64,000 nt of DNA from an uncultured SAR86 cluster bacterium (GTDB lineage Bacteria > Pseudomonadota > Gammaproteobacteria > Magnimaribacterales > D2472): positions 1-64,000 of the forward strand of contig CACCNJ010000002.1 of the NCBI GenBank assembly GCA_902547295.1. Reading direction: 5' to 3'. Made by a program: the position numbers and the translations under genes. The notes below the pieces were generated by a model. That model was not told where the DNA came from and did no database searches. It saw only the letters and a list, made by a program, of their open reading frames with translations. Positions 36,390 to 45,890 of this stretch are shown here, piece by piece. The number at the start of each line of letters is the position of its first letter. Position 1 is the first letter of the stretch.

Positions 36390-36880
36390 TTTCTTAATTC
36401 CTTTGGTTTAATTAATGATCTTAGTCTACATTTTTGTGAGTTTAATGAAATCCATTCACCATCATGAGAAATTATTGCTAAATTACATGTTGTAAATCTG
36501 TCAATTGTCTTATTAGTTAATAATTCTACTAAATAATGAAGCGTAGGATTATGTCCAACTATTAAAATATTTTTTAAGCTTTCATCTAGCTCTTTCAAGT
36601 CCTTAATAATATTAGTTGTGTCACCAAAATATAGTTTGTCTGTATAGGTTGCTTTATCAATTTCAAAATTAAAGCAATCAGCAGTTAAGTCAAATGTTTC
36701 TTTTGCTCTTAAAGCATTTGAACATAAAACCTTATCTATCTTTAAATCCATATCTTTTAAAAATTTAGACATCTTCTTTGCATCCCTTATGCCTCTATCT
36801 GCAAGAGGTCTTTCAAAATCGCTAAGGTTTGAATTGTCCCATGAAGATTTAGCGTGTCTAAGTACATATATTTCTTTCAT
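36386..36880 (-). CDS. sixA: SixA-family histidine phosphatase
   Basis: 164-residue phosphoglycerate-mutase-fold phosphatase of the SixA type, which removes phosphate from phosphohistidine in two-component or PTS-related proteins. The catalytic [10 protein letters not shown] is at residues 7-16, with [19 protein letters not shown] and [10 protein letters not shown] further on. TATAAT (36890-36895, minus strand) ends 9 nt before the ATG. It overlaps dut by 4 bp and is divergent from rpmB. Confidence 0.87.
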   Translation of the reverse strand: MKEIYVLRHAKSSWDNSNLSDFERPLADRGIRDAKKMSKFLKDMDLKIDKVLCSNALRAKETFDLTADCFNFEIDKATYTDKLYFGDTTNIIKDLKELDESLKNILIVGHNPTLHYLVELLTNKTIDRFTTCNLAIISHDGEWISLNSQKCRLRSLIKPKELRN

Positions 36881-36898
36881 ATTTAATTCATTATAGTA

Positions 36899-36927
36899 TT
36901 GATATGTCGGCTTCTGTTCTATAAAAT
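36899..36927 (+). promoter_or_regulatory. Predicted promoter of rpmB, near-leaderless
   Basis: TTGATA (36899-36904) and TAAAAT (36922-36927) are separated by 17 nt. The -10 ends 9 nt before the rpmB ATG and no Shine-Dalgarno is present. A TATAAA (36920-36925) offers an alternative -10. Confidence 0.45.
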
Positions 36928-36936
36928 CGCGTTTCT

Positions 36937-37173
36937 ATGAGTAAAAAATGCCAAGTAACAGGAAAGATTCCTCAAACAGGAAATAACGTTTCTCACGCTA
37001 ATAATAGAACTAAAAGAAAGTTCTTTCCTAATCTACATTCGCACAAATTTTGGGTTGAATCTGAAAATAGATTTGTAAACCTAAAAGTATCTGCCAAAGG
37101 TATGCGAATTATCGATAAAAAAGGTATAAGCCAAGTTCTTAAAGAAATAAGAGCCCGCGGCGAAAAAGTCTAA
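36937..37173 (+). CDS. rpmB: 50S ribosomal protein L28
   Basis: 78-residue L28 ([59 protein letters not shown]). Length and sequence are ordinary for Gammaproteobacteria. The usual partner rpmG (L33) does not follow; the next gene, 8 bp on, is on the other strand. In E. coli the rpmBG-mutM-coaD and dut loci lie together, whereas here they are split. Confidence 0.96.
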   Translation: MSKKCQVTGKIPQTGNNVSHANNRTKRKFFPNLHSHKFWVESENRFVNLKVSAKGMRIIDKKGISQVLKEIRARGEKV

Positions 37174-37180
37174 TTAGATA

Positions 37181-38179
37181 TCATTTATATCCAACTTCTT
37201 GAGCTAATAAAACAGCTTGTTTCTGCAAAGAACCTAATTTACTGACATTAATATTATCTTCATTGAAATCTCCCCATTCCTGAATAGACTCATGCACTTT
37301 TGCTCCAATCAATACTGGGTATTCTTTATTTGCTGAAGCATAAAAATTTTGGGCTCTATCAGATGAAAGATACTCTAAAAGAGAAATAGCGTTTTCCTTG
37401 TTTCTTGAAGTTTTAACAATTCCAGCTCCAGATATATTTACATGAACTCCTCTGTCATTCTGATTTGCCCAAAATAGATTCAAATTATCGTATTGCGGAT
37501 CATCCAACAGTCTTGCTAAATAATATGTATTCACAATAGTCATCCCACATTGTCCACTTGATACAGCTTTCAAAGCATTTGTATCGTTTGAAAAAACTTC
37601 AGTTGCTAAGTTTGAAATCCAACCAGATACAACTTCTTTTGCTTTATCTAAACCATATTCATCAATCATGCTTGCTATAAGAGATCTGTTGTAGACTTTT
37701 TTTGACGTTCTTAAACATAATTTTCCCTTCCACTTAGGGTCAGCTAAATCTTCATATGTAGAAAAATCATCTGATGCAAATTGATCACTTGAGAATACTA
37801 TTGTTCTTGCTCTTTTTGAAAGGCCAAACCATTTATTTTCAGGATCTTTAAGATATGAAGGTACATTTCTTTCTAATATTTCTGAGTCAACTTTGGAGAA
37901 AATATCTCTTTCGGCTGCTTGCCATAAGACTCCTGCATCAACTGTCATAAAAATATCTGCCATTGAATCGTTGCCTTCAATATCAATTCTTTCCATAAGC
38001 TCTTGAGCATTTCCTGATAATAAATTCACTTTGATGCCTGTATCATCATAGAAGTCCTCAATGATTGGTTCTAATAGTTGTGGTTGTCTAGATGTGTAAA
38101 TTGTGAGTTCTTCTATTTCATTTTCATTTGCGCATGAAATAAGTAAAAGCACAGAAAGTAATATCGAAATTTTCTTCAT
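37181..38179 (-). CDS. Iron(III) ABC transporter substrate-binding lipoprotein (FbpA/FutA-like)
   Basis: Binds ferric iron outside the inner membrane for an ABC importer. The start is placed at the ATG at 38179, preceded by TGAGG, so the 332-residue product opens with a lipoprotein signal (MKKISILLSVLLLISC); the in-frame TTG-region extension to 38251 would run into ubiH. Domain features are LTIYTSRQPQLLEPIIEDF, WFGLSKRARTIVFSSD and the twin-tyrosine VNTYYLARLL (about 217-226) that coordinates iron in this family. No permease or ATPase gene is adjacent. Confidence 0.88.
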   Translation of the reverse strand: MKKISILLSVLLLISCANENEIEELTIYTSRQPQLLEPIIEDFYDDTGIKVNLLSGNAQELMERIDIEGNDSMADIFMTVDAGVLWQAAERDIFSKVDSEILERNVPSYLKDPENKWFGLSKRARTIVFSSDQFASDDFSTYEDLADPKWKGKLCLRTSKKVYNRSLIASMIDEYGLDKAKEVVSGWISNLATEVFSNDTNALKAVSSGQCGMTIVNTYYLARLLDDPQYDNLNLFWANQNDRGVHVNISGAGIVKTSRNKENAISLLEYLSSDRAQNFYASANKEYPVLIGAKVHESIQEWGDFNEDNINVSKLGSLQKQAVLLAQEVGYK

Positions 38180-38225
38180 TTTATACCTCATTTGATTTGA
38201 GTTACTTTTAGGTGTGCTAAATAAA

Positions 38226-39383
38226 TTATAGCTTATTCTTTCCAGCAGCATGATTAATAAAAAACTTTTTTAAGAACTGTGTTTTATTTATTCCAGACAG
38301 TCCAAAATTTCTAAGTAGCTTTATATACAAATTTTTTGAACCAAAAAGATTTACAAAAAAATCCATAGATTTCAGCATAAGTAGATTCATATTTTTTCTT
38401 CTAATTTCATATCTTTTAAGCGTTAAAGCTTGATCAATATGCATAGATTTTTCATATGAACTTATTATTTCTTCACATAAAGCGTCTGCATCTGCAAATC
38501 CTAAATTTATACCTTGCCCTGCTAATGGGTGTATGGAATGAGCCGCATCACCAACAAGAACAACATGCCCTGAAATATAGTTTTCAAAATGATGACTAAA
38601 AAGCTTAAAGGTTAATGTTGATGAATTAATATCAATTTTTGTTGAGAGCTTTTGTTCAAAATAAGAAATGTTGTTTTTAACATAATCTTTAATTTCAATA
38701 TCACGAAGATTTTCATTATCCACAGACCAAACAATAGTATGTGTGGATTTATTATTATTTTCAGGCAAAGGCATAATTGCAAAAATTCCTTTATCTGAGA
38801 ATATTTGATGAGCTAAATATTCATCTTTAATTTCACAACTTGCTGTAAATGTGATCGCTGTTTGATTATAGCTAGATTTTTTCTCATTTAATTTTGCTAT
38901 CTTGGCTACATTTGAATTTCTGCCATCACAGCCTGCAATAAACTTTGTTTTAATTTTTTCTTTATTTGATAGTGTTAATTCTGAACAATTGTTTTCATTG
39001 TCTTGAAAGATTTCCTCGATTTGATTTTCAAAAAAAACTTTGTGGTCTTCGTAGTCTTGCAGCTTTTCTTGAAGGTCATTAAAAAAAACTACATAAGAAA
39101 GATTTTCTTCATTTATTTCTTTTGAAGAGAAATGAATACTTCCAGATCCATCACCATCAAATACACTTATTTCTTTTATTGGAGCGAAAGGAACTTTTAT
39201 GCCTAAATCATCTAAAAGTTTTTTCGAAAATGAATTAAGAGTTAATGTTCTTATGTTTTCCTTAATGGCATCTTTACTTTTTGACCTCTCAATTATTAAC
39301 GATTCTATGTTATTTTTACTGAGTCTAGATGAAATATAGTTTCCGATTATTCCGCCACCAGATATTGTAACTACCGGATTCAC
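38226..39383 (-). CDS. ubiH: UbiH/UbiF-family FAD-dependent ubiquinone hydroxylase
   Basis: 385-residue flavoprotein monooxygenase of ubiquinone ring hydroxylation. It has the dinucleotide loop ISGGGIIGNYI near residue 7, the AGCDGRNS motif (about 146-153) and the second FAD motif VLVGDAAHSIHPLAGQGINLGFADADAL (about 273-300). It lies 4 bp after pepP, as in the E. coli pepP-ubiH operon, which supports ubiH over ubiI or ubiF. A second hydroxylase (ubiI) does not follow. The enzyme may hydroxylate more than one ring position. Confidence 0.88.
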   Translation of the reverse strand: MNPVVTISGGGIIGNYISSRLSKNNIESLIIERSKSKDAIKENIRTLTLNSFSKKLLDDLGIKVPFAPIKEISVFDGDGSGSIHFSSKEINEENLSYVVFFNDLQEKLQDYEDHKVFFENQIEEIFQDNENNCSELTLSNKEKIKTKFIAGCDGRNSNVAKIAKLNEKKSSYNQTAITFTASCEIKDEYLAHQIFSDKGIFAIMPLPENNNKSTHTIVWSVDNENLRDIEIKDYVKNNISYFEQKLSTKIDINSSTLTFKLFSHHFENYISGHVVLVGDAAHSIHPLAGQGINLGFADADALCEEIISSYEKSMHIDQALTLKRYEIRRKNMNLLMLKSMDFFVNLFGSKNLYIKLLRNFGLSGINKTQFLKKFFINHAAGKNKL

Positions 39384-39387
39384 AGTA

Positions 39388-40683
39388 TTAAGACATTAAT
39401 GATTCAATCTCAGCAGGATCAGATGGAACTTTCTTAGTTAGGTTTTCGTTTCCATCTTTTGTTACCAAAATATCATCCTCTATTCTTATTCCAATACCTT
39501 TCCATTTGTCATCTACATCCATTGAATGACTAATATAAATGCCAGGTTCGATAGTAGTTATCATGCCTGGTTTAAACTTCATGAAGTCATCTCCTTCCAT
39601 ATAATCTCCAGCATCATGGACATCAAGGCCTAGCCAGTGACCTATTTTATGCATATAGAAGTCCTTAAAAGCCCCTTTTTTATGCAATTCTTCAGGATCA
39701 CCATGCAATAAACCGAGCTCAACTAAACCGTTTGTAATTATTTTTTCAGAAATTTCTTGAGGCTCCATAATATTGTTGCCTTCTTTCACCTTATCAATTG
39801 CAGCATTCATTGCATCAAGAACTATTTTATATATCTCAAGTTGTTCCTTTGAAAATTTTCCGCTAATTGGGTAAGTTCTTGTAATATCAGAAGCATACAT
39901 CTCATATTCACAACCAGCATCAACCAAAAGAAGTTCATTTTTATTAAGTTTCTTATTATTCTCTACATAATGAAGAACGCAGGCATTTTCACCACCGGCA
40001 ACGATTGGGGTATAGGCTGGGAATCTTCCACCTCTTTTTGAAAATTCGTAAACATACAAGCTTTCAATGCTTTGTTCAGACTCTGCATTTTTTACATTTT
40101 TCATTGCCTCGATATGAGCTTCTGCTGAAATATCACAGGCTTTCTTAATAAGGCTAATCTCGTGATCATCTTTTATTAATCGAGCATTCCCTATCGTTGA
40201 CGACGCATCCAAAATATTAATAGATTTACTGTGTCTATCTTTAGAGCTTACTACAGTAGTCCAATCAATTACTTTTTGATCAAAGCCATTTTTTTTGCCA
40301 ATAGGATATAAAACTTGATCACATCCAAAAAGAATTTCAGGCATCATATTATCTATTTCAGAATTATCGTATGCCTTATCAAATAAAAATTCTTTTACAG
40401 CTCCTATTGGGCCTGCCCTATGGCCATCCCAAATTTCTTTTAACTTATCTTTAGGAGGTACAAAAATTATAGAATTTATTCCATCATCATTATTAATTAT
40501 GGCCATCAAAGAATCAGGCTCACAAAATCCGGACAAATAATAAAAATTACTATCCTGTCTGAACGCATATGCTGAATCAGCATTTCTATACTGAGTATTA
40601 GCACCTGGAATCAATAAAACCGAATTCTTAGGTAGTTTTTCTGATAGATTGATTCTTCTGCTTTTGTAAATTGCATTATCCAT
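39388..40683 (-). CDS. pepP: Xaa-Pro aminopeptidase
   Basis: Di-manganese peptidase releasing N-terminal residues before proline. It has 431 residues, with an N-terminal regulatory domain (about 1-170; FYYLSGFCEPDS) and a pita-bread catalytic domain: LLVDAGCEYEMYASDITRTYP, HKIGHWLGLDVHDAG, TIEPGIY and IRIEDDILVT supply the metal ligands. It leads the pepP-ubiH unit and is divergent from the coiled-coil/zapA genes. Confidence 0.95.
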   Translation of the reverse strand: MDNAIYKSRRINLSEKLPKNSVLLIPGANTQYRNADSAYAFRQDSNFYYLSGFCEPDSLMAIINNDDGINSIIFVPPKDKLKEIWDGHRAGPIGAVKEFLFDKAYDNSEIDNMMPEILFGCDQVLYPIGKKNGFDQKVIDWTTVVSSKDRHSKSINILDASSTIGNARLIKDDHEISLIKKACDISAEAHIEAMKNVKNAESEQSIESLYVYEFSKRGGRFPAYTPIVAGGENACVLHYVENNKKLNKNELLLVDAGCEYEMYASDITRTYPISGKFSKEQLEIYKIVLDAMNAAIDKVKEGNNIMEPQEISEKIITNGLVELGLLHGDPEELHKKGAFKDFYMHKIGHWLGLDVHDAGDYMEGDDFMKFKPGMITTIEPGIYISHSMDVDDKWKGIGIRIEDDILVTKDGNENLTKKVPSDPAEIESLMS

Positions 40684-40689
40684 GTGTGT

Positions 40690-40717
40690 ATTTTACTTAT
40701 TTAAAGTAACTTTCCAA
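40690..40717 (-). promoter_or_regulatory. Predicted promoter of pepP, leaderless geometry
   Basis: On the minus strand TTGGAA (40712-40717) and TAAAAT (40690-40695) are separated by 16 nt; the -10 ends 6 nt before the pepP ATG. On the plus strand, TTTCCA (40711-40716) and TAAACT (40734-40739, 17-nt spacing) end 6 nt before the gene at 40746, so two overlapping divergent promoters are possible. Confidence 0.45.
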
Positions 40718-40745
40718 TTCATTAAAGTAGAATTAAACTATAAAA

Positions 40746-40940
40746 ATGCCTAAAAACAACGAGTTAAGTTCAAAAGATTTAGAAAAGAGGATTGATCTTT
40801 TAATAAAAAGGTTTGAAGAGCAAAAAGGAATTATTGATTCATACGTAAAAAGAGAAAGGGAATGGAAAAAAGATAAAGTTCTTCACAGAAAAGAAATATC
40901 TCGTTTGGAAAGAGATTTAAAGAAGGCCACAAATGAGTAA
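40746..40940 (+). CDS. Small coiled-coil protein upstream of zapA (TIGR02449-like)
   Basis: 64 residues, nearly all charged heptad-like helix (LEKRIDLLIKRFEEQKGIIDSYVKREREWKKDKVLHRKEI...LERDLKK). Proteins of this kind are regularly found directly before zapA in Gammaproteobacteria. It overlaps zapA by 8 bp, which suggests coupled translation and a link to the division ring. No biochemical role is established. Confidence 0.75.
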   Translation: MPKNNELSSKDLEKRIDLLIKRFEEQKGIIDSYVKREREWKKDKVLHRKEISRLERDLKKATNE

Positions 40941-41199
40941 AGTTGAAACCGTAGCTCTTAGAATATTTGGAAGAGATTTAACCATCGCATGTCCACCTAA
41001 AGAAAAAGATAATTTAATAAAAGCGGCCGCCTTATTAAATGAGGAGTTAGATAATATAAGTGACAAAAATAATGCTCTGATAATTGCAGGATTAACTCTT
41101 TCTAATAAGCTCCTAAATGATGATTCTAAATCTACTAAAAAAGAAAGTGTTGATTACTCTAAACTTATTAAAAAAATAGAGAAAGTACTTCAAAAATAA
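40933..41199 (+). CDS. zapA: Cell division protein ZapA
   Basis: 88-residue FtsZ-associated protein that cross-links protofilaments. The N-terminal beta part (VALRIFGRDLTIACPPKEKDNLIKAAALLNEEL) and the IAGLTLSNKLL helix match the family. It is shorter than E. coli ZapA (109). It precedes the 6S RNA gene, as in E. coli (zapA-ssrS-ygfA). Confidence 0.9.
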   Translation: MSKVETVALRIFGRDLTIACPPKEKDNLIKAAALLNEELDNISDKNNALIIAGLTLSNKLLNDDSKSTKKESVDYSKLIKKIEKVLQK

Positions 41200-41234
41200 T
41201 CTTTAACTTAAATCCTATCTAAACTATACTTCTA

Positions 41235-41415
41235 TAACATTCTGGTTCATTAGCCAATGTGTTAATAAATTTGAACCGATACTATTAAATAGGTGATTTT
41301 CCACTGTCATTGTTGAGCATTACCATTGAGGGAAGCCTGATTTGACAAGATGTTCACCACCTGAACTTTCGGTTCAGGTATAGCACATAGCGGTGATCTG
41401 GTTTGCTAGCCTCTG
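41235..41415 (+). ncRNA. ssrS: 6S RNA
   Basis: The region between zapA and the 5-FCL gene holds sequences lining up with E. coli 6S RNA in order: GAACCGATA (GAGCCGATA in E. coli), GTTGAGCATTACC (near GGTGAGCATGCTC), GGGAAGCCTGA (GAGAAGCCTTA), TGTTCACCACCTGAAC with its self-complementary partner GGTTCAGG (E. coli CACCTTGAACCAAGGGTTCAAGG), then AGCGGTGATCTGG. 6S RNA mimics an open promoter and binds sigma70 RNA polymerase. The position zapA-ssrS-ygfA is the conserved one. The exact ends are estimated. Confidence 0.9.
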
Positions 41416-41423
41416 CAATTATT

Positions 41424-41993
41424 ATGGTGAAAAATAAAATTAGAAAATCACTACTTAAGCAGGGGCAACTTTTTTGTCAGGATGATATCGAAGATTTAAA
41501 TTCTCAGATTCAAAAAAATGTATTAAAAGAAATAGATATCAAATCTTCTAAAAATACCCTTCTCTATTTTCAATATAAAAATGAAATACCTACAAATCTA
41601 ATAATCGATGAGTTATTAAAATACTCCAATAATATATACATGCCTCGAATAGTTTCTGAAAATGAATTGAAGTTCAATTTATTCAAAGAGGATGAGACCT
41701 TAAAAAAAAATAAATATGGCATAGATGAACTAATAAATGAAGACTATATTAATCCTAAAGTTCTTAACACTATGTTCATACCTTTTGTTGGAATAGATAA
41801 GAATGGGCATAGGCTAGGATATGGAGGTGGTTTTTTTGATAAAACACTTGAAAAATTAAAGTCTCAAAAATGCAGACCTCTTTTTGTTGGACTGGGATAT
41901 GATTATCAAATCTTAGAAGAACGTTTTGGCGAGAGTCATGATATTAAATATGACCTAGTTATTACAGAATCGCGTGTACTTTCATATGACTGA
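41424..41993 (+). CDS. ygfA: 5-formyltetrahydrofolate cyclo-ligase
   Basis: ATP-dependent conversion of 5-formyl-THF to 5,10-methenyl-THF. The ATG at 41424 (MVKNKIRKSLLKQ) is preferred; the upstream start at 41403 would fall within the 6S RNA 3' end. It has 189 residues with the N-terminal basic helix, YMPRIV, and the nucleotide site VGIDKNGHRLGYGGGFFDKTL (about 122-142). It is probably cotranscribed with, or processed from, the 6S RNA transcript as in E. coli. Confidence 0.92.
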   Translation: MVKNKIRKSLLKQGQLFCQDDIEDLNSQIQKNVLKEIDIKSSKNTLLYFQYKNEIPTNLIIDELLKYSNNIYMPRIVSENELKFNLFKEDETLKKNKYGIDELINEDYINPKVLNTMFIPFVGIDKNGHRLGYGGGFFDKTLEKLKSQKCRPLFVGLGYDYQILEERFGESHDIKYDLVITESRVLSYD

Positions 41994-42015
41994 GCTATAA
42001 AATATTCGCCGAAAC

Positions 42016-44298
42016 ATGAGAACAATCGCTAAATATATTCTAATTTTCTGGATTCCACTTATATCTGGTAAGACAATTATTCTTGATGGGAATTTAGATG
42101 AACCAGAGTGGGAAAGTGCATTCGTAATAGATGAGTATTATGAGGTTGTCCCTTTTACTCTTAATCCAGCAAAAGTAAAAACAACTGCAAAGATATTTTC
42201 AAATGAAGAAGGAATATATGTCGGCTTTATTAATTATCAAAAAAATTCTTCAATGATTTCAAATAAATCTTTACGAGATGAATGGAATGCGAATGCTGAA
42301 CAAAACGGTGTTGGTATTGATTTTGACAGTGATGGTGCAAAAGCTTATATGTTCATTGTTACCCTAGCAAATATTCAAAGAGATGGCATTAGACCTTTGG
42401 GTGGTTTTCCCGAATTTGATTGGGATGGGGATTGGGAAGCACAAACAAAAAAACATGATGGTTTCTGGGTCTCAGAATTTTTAATACCTTGGAATGTTGT
42501 TCTGATGAAGCCTGAGACAAATAATAAAAGAAAAATTAATGTTACAACTTATAGGTATCTAGCAAAAGAAAAGTTATGGCTAAATGATACAAAGACAAGT
42601 GGGTTTAGAACAAATTTTCTTTCAAATCTAAGAACAATAGAGGTAAACAATTTTTCTAAAAGAAAGATTAATTTTTTTCCATTTATTGCAAAAACTCATA
42701 ACTCAGTCACAAGCTTTAATGAAGATAAGATTGGAGCAGAAATTTTTTTAAATACTGGCACAGGGAAACAAATTAATCTTACAATCAATCCAGACTTCGG
42801 TCAGGCAGAGAGTGACGAAGTTATTGTTAATTTTTCTGCACAAGAAACTTTCTATTCTGAAAAACGCGCTTTTTTTAATGAAAATCAATCTTTGTTTGAT
42901 TTAAATCATTACGATAGATATAGAATTATTAATACTAGAAGAATTGGTGCAAGAAGTAGCTATTTGTGTTCATCATCATTAAATGAAGACGACTGCGTTG
43001 ATTCAAGAAAAAATTACACCGATATTGACTACGCTCTTAGATATACTCAAAAAAATAATAATACAGATTTTGGATTTTTTGTTGCCAAAGAGTCGGATGA
43101 AAGATATACAAAAGGAAAAGATTTTTACGCTATAAGATCAAAAAAGAAAATTGATAATAGAACAATTGGTTACTTTTTAACACATGTTGAAAATAATTTT
43201 CTAAATGAAAGTGCTACAGTTAATGTAATAGATTTTGCGAATGTAAAATCTAACAAGCTAACTACTTATAACGATTTAATTACATCTGAAAGAGAGGGTG
43301 AGTCTGGATTTGGCTTTAGATCACAATTTAATTATAAGCCAACACAGTTATCGAGTAGATCAGGTAGTCTACTCTATTTTGATGATAGTCTAATGTTAAA
43401 CGATTTTGGTTATCTCAGAAAAAATGATTGGTTTCACATAGGTCTAGGATCTAATATCACATTAATCGACTTTAAAAAGCGTAAAGAAATTAAGGAGCTT
43501 GAACTAGGAATAGATTTTAATTACGACTCAGACACTTCAGGAAATTCAAATCCATTTACTATTGGGCAAAAGAATGAATTTACTTTCCTAAATGCCTCAA
43601 AATTTCAGTTTACATGGGATTTAAAAACTTCTGGAAAAGATACAACTATTACAAGAAAGAATATTGATTTTCCTTATGTAAAAAATACTGGAAGTTTCAG
43701 CTTTAACTTAGATTATGAATCACCGAGTTTTGGAATCTGGGAGTATGATTGGAGGATCGGATATGAGGATGCCGATAAATATGAGTCATTTGATTCCAAT
43801 GGATATAAAAGAAGGTTTGCAAAGATAGGTGGATCTTTTTATCCAGTGGATGATTTTAAAGTAGGATTTTCAACGAGAATAAGAAATGAGAAAGAGTGGT
43901 TAAATTGGATAGAAAACAATGATCTTGCTGTTTATGATTTATCTCAGAAAATTATTTCTATTAATATGAATTGGTATAGGGGTTCAAAGCATGAGATAAG
44001 ACTAAAGAGTCAATTTGTAGCGTTACAAGCAAAAAATCCAAGAAGTTTAATTGTTGATCAGAATGGTTACCTTAAAAATAATAATAAAGAAGTAAGTCCA
44101 TTTTCTGAAGGAATTACATCATTCCAAGTAAGATACAAGTATGAGATTGCTCCTCTATCCTACATATATCTGGTATATACAAAAGGAGGAAGTGTCTTTG
44201 AAGATAATATAACTAGAGAGACTTCTAAAATCTTTAAAGATCCTTGGAAAGATCCAGACAATGAAATATTTTCTATTAAATTTAGGCTTAAATATTAA
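42016..44298 (+). CDS. DUF5916-type outer-membrane protein with CBM9-like N-terminal domain
   Basis: 760 residues. A signal peptide (about 1-18) is followed by a CBM9-like beta-sandwich (IILDGNLDEPEWESA; GIDFDSDGAKAYMFIVTLANIQRDG; WEAQTKKHDGFWVSEFLIPW) and a long DUF5916-like region with NPDFGQAESDEVIVNFSAQETFYSEKRAFFNENQSLFD (about 255-292). The last 350 residues alternate polar and aromatic residues like a beta-barrel and end IFSIKFRLKY. It is probably an outer-membrane protein handling carbohydrate or another polymer. The substrate is unknown. It is convergent with ilvA. Confidence 0.8.
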   Translation: MRTIAKYILIFWIPLISGKTIILDGNLDEPEWESAFVIDEYYEVVPFTLNPAKVKTTAKIFSNEEGIYVGFINYQKNSSMISNKSLRDEWNANAEQNGVGIDFDSDGAKAYMFIVTLANIQRDGIRPLGGFPEFDWDGDWEAQTKKHDGFWVSEFLIPWNVVLMKPETNNKRKINVTTYRYLAKEKLWLNDTKTSGFRTNFLSNLRTIEVNNFSKRKINFFPFIAKTHNSVTSFNEDKIGAEIFLNTGTGKQINLTINPDFGQAESDEVIVNFSAQETFYSEKRAFFNENQSLFDLNHYDRYRIINTRRIGARSSYLCSSSLNEDDCVDSRKNYTDIDYALRYTQKNNNTDFGFFVAKESDERYTKGKDFYAIRSKKKIDNRTIGYFLTHVENNFLNESATVNVIDFANVKSNKLTTYNDLITSEREGESGFGFRSQFNYKPTQLSSRSGSLLYFDDSLMLNDFGYLRKNDWFHIGLGSNITLIDFKKRKEIKELELGIDFNYDSDTSGNSNPFTIGQKNEFTFLNASKFQFTWDLKTSGKDTTITRKNIDFPYVKNTGSFSFNLDYESPSFGIWEYDWRIGYEDADKYESFDSNGYKRRFAKIGGSFYPVDDFKVGFSTRIRNEKEWLNWIENNDLAVYDLSQKIISINMNWYRGSKHEIRLKSQFVALQAKNPRSLIVDQNGYLKNNNKEVSPFSEGITSFQVRYKYEIAPLSYIYLVYTKGGSVFEDNITRETSKIFKDPWKDPDNEIFSIKFRLKY

Positions 44299-44300
44299 AC

Positions 44301-45851
44301 TTACTTCAAGAAATCTAAATAAGCCTTATTGTTGCTCTCTTCTTTAAAGGCTGTTCCACATTTATGTAAATGTTTTAAAAGTGCAGACTTATTTTTGTGT
44401 GTATCTTCAATTCCTATTAGGATATTTCCATACGCAGACCCAATATTTCTATAGTGGAATAGTGAAATATTCCATTGATTTCCAAAACTTTCTAAGAACT
44501 CTAATAATGCTCCTGGCTTTTCTGGAAATTCTCCATTAAAAATTCTTTCATTTTTTTCAGATATATTTGATTGGCCTCCTCTGCCGCCAACCATATGTCT
44601 TAAATGATCATTTGAAATTTCATTAGAGGTGTAATCACTAAATTTATATTTAAGTTTTTTTAGTTTTGCCTTCAACTTCTCAAAGCTATTTTCAGATTGA
44701 GTTCTTATTCCTACTAATACATATGCATCTTTATTATCTGACTTTCTATAATTAAATTCGGTGACTGGTAATTTGCCAATAGCCTTTGCAAGCTTTAAAA
44801 AACTTCCAGGTTCCTCTGGAATTTTAATGCTGAGAATTTTTTCGCGGTTTTCTCCAATTTCAGATCTTTCAACAATAAATCCAAGTTTTTGAAAATTAAC
44901 ATTTGCACCTGAGCTCACTGCAAGTAGATTCTTATTCTTCATTCTTTTTGAGTAACTCTTAAGACCTGCTAAAGCAACAGCTCCTGATGGCTCAGACAAT
45001 ACTCTAGTATCTTCAAAAATATCTTTTACAGCAGCGCAGACTTCATCGATATTAACAGTCATTACTTCATCAACGCATTCTTTAATAACATCAAGGTTAT
45101 TTTTTCCTACTTGGGAAACAGCAACTCCGTCTGCAAATAATCCAACTTTTTTTAGATAAACTCTTTTATTTTGAATTAATGCTTCTGTAAGACAGGCCGA
45201 ATCATTTACTTCAACACCAATTATTTTAATTTTCTTTTTATTTTGTCTTATCCAAGCTGATATGCCAGCCAAAAGACCTCCTCCGCCAACTGGGACGAAG
45301 ACAGCATCGTAGTCAATTTCATCCTCAAGTATTTCCCGTCCTACTGTTCCTTGCCCTGCTATGGTAAATGGATCATCAAAAGGATGTACAAAAGTATACT
45401 TATGTTTTTTATTAATCTTATCTGCATGAGCGAGAGCATCTCCTAAATTTTCGCCATGCAAAATTATTTTTGCTCCAAGCCTTTTTACTGCATTTAATTT
45501 GTTTTCTGGTGCGGTTACCGGCATCACAATAGTACATTTTATTTTTAACTTCCTGCAAGCTAAGGCTACACCTTGGGCATGATTTCCTGCTGATGCTGCT
45601 ATTATTCCTCGAGATTTTTTATCTTCAGATAAGTTAACAATTTTATTAAAGGCTCCTCTATTCTTAAAAGAAAAAATAGGCTGAAGATCTTCTCGTTTTA
45701 AATAAATTTCATTCCCCTCTTTCAAAGAAAGATTTGCGGCATAGGTAGTAGGTGAATTTATTGAAACATCATATACAGATGCTTCAATAATCATTTTAAG
45801 ATACTTTTTAGAGTTCCTATAATTACCTGTTTTTTTTATTTTAAGTCTCAA
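44301..45851 (-). CDS. ilvA: Threonine ammonia-lyase, biosynthetic
   Basis: PLP enzyme deaminating threonine to 2-oxobutyrate, the first step to isoleucine. The PLP lysine is in FSFKNRGAF, GGGGLLAG binds the phosphate, and two C-terminal ACT-like regulatory domains (about 335-515) imply isoleucine feedback. The TTG start at 45851 keeps the segment YLKMIIEASVYDV, which lines up with the YLRAVL.APVYE start of relatives; the ATG at 45794 would cut into it. Start uncertain by 19 codons. It is divergent from rpiA. Confidence 0.93.
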   Translation of the reverse strand: MRLKIKKTGNYRNSKKYLKMIIEASVYDVSINSPTTYAANLSLKEGNEIYLKREDLQPIFSFKNRGAFNKIVNLSEDKKSRGIIAASAGNHAQGVALACRKLKIKCTIVMPVTAPENKLNAVKRLGAKIILHGENLGDALAHADKINKKHKYTFVHPFDDPFTIAGQGTVGREILEDEIDYDAVFVPVGGGGLLAGISAWIRQNKKKIKIIGVEVNDSACLTEALIQNKRVYLKKVGLFADGVAVSQVGKNNLDVIKECVDEVMTVNIDEVCAAVKDIFEDTRVLSEPSGAVALAGLKSYSKRMKNKNLLAVSSGANVNFQKLGFIVERSEIGENREKILSIKIPEEPGSFLKLAKAIGKLPVTEFNYRKSDNKDAYVLVGIRTQSENSFEKLKAKLKKLKYKFSDYTSNEISNDHLRHMVGGRGGQSNISEKNERIFNGEFPEKPGALLEFLESFGNQWNISLFHYRNIGSAYGNILIGIEDTHKNKSALLKHLHKCGTAFKEESNNKAYLDFLK

Positions 45852-45890
45852 TTTAAATCACGTATTAAAATTTTCTTGTATTATAACTGT

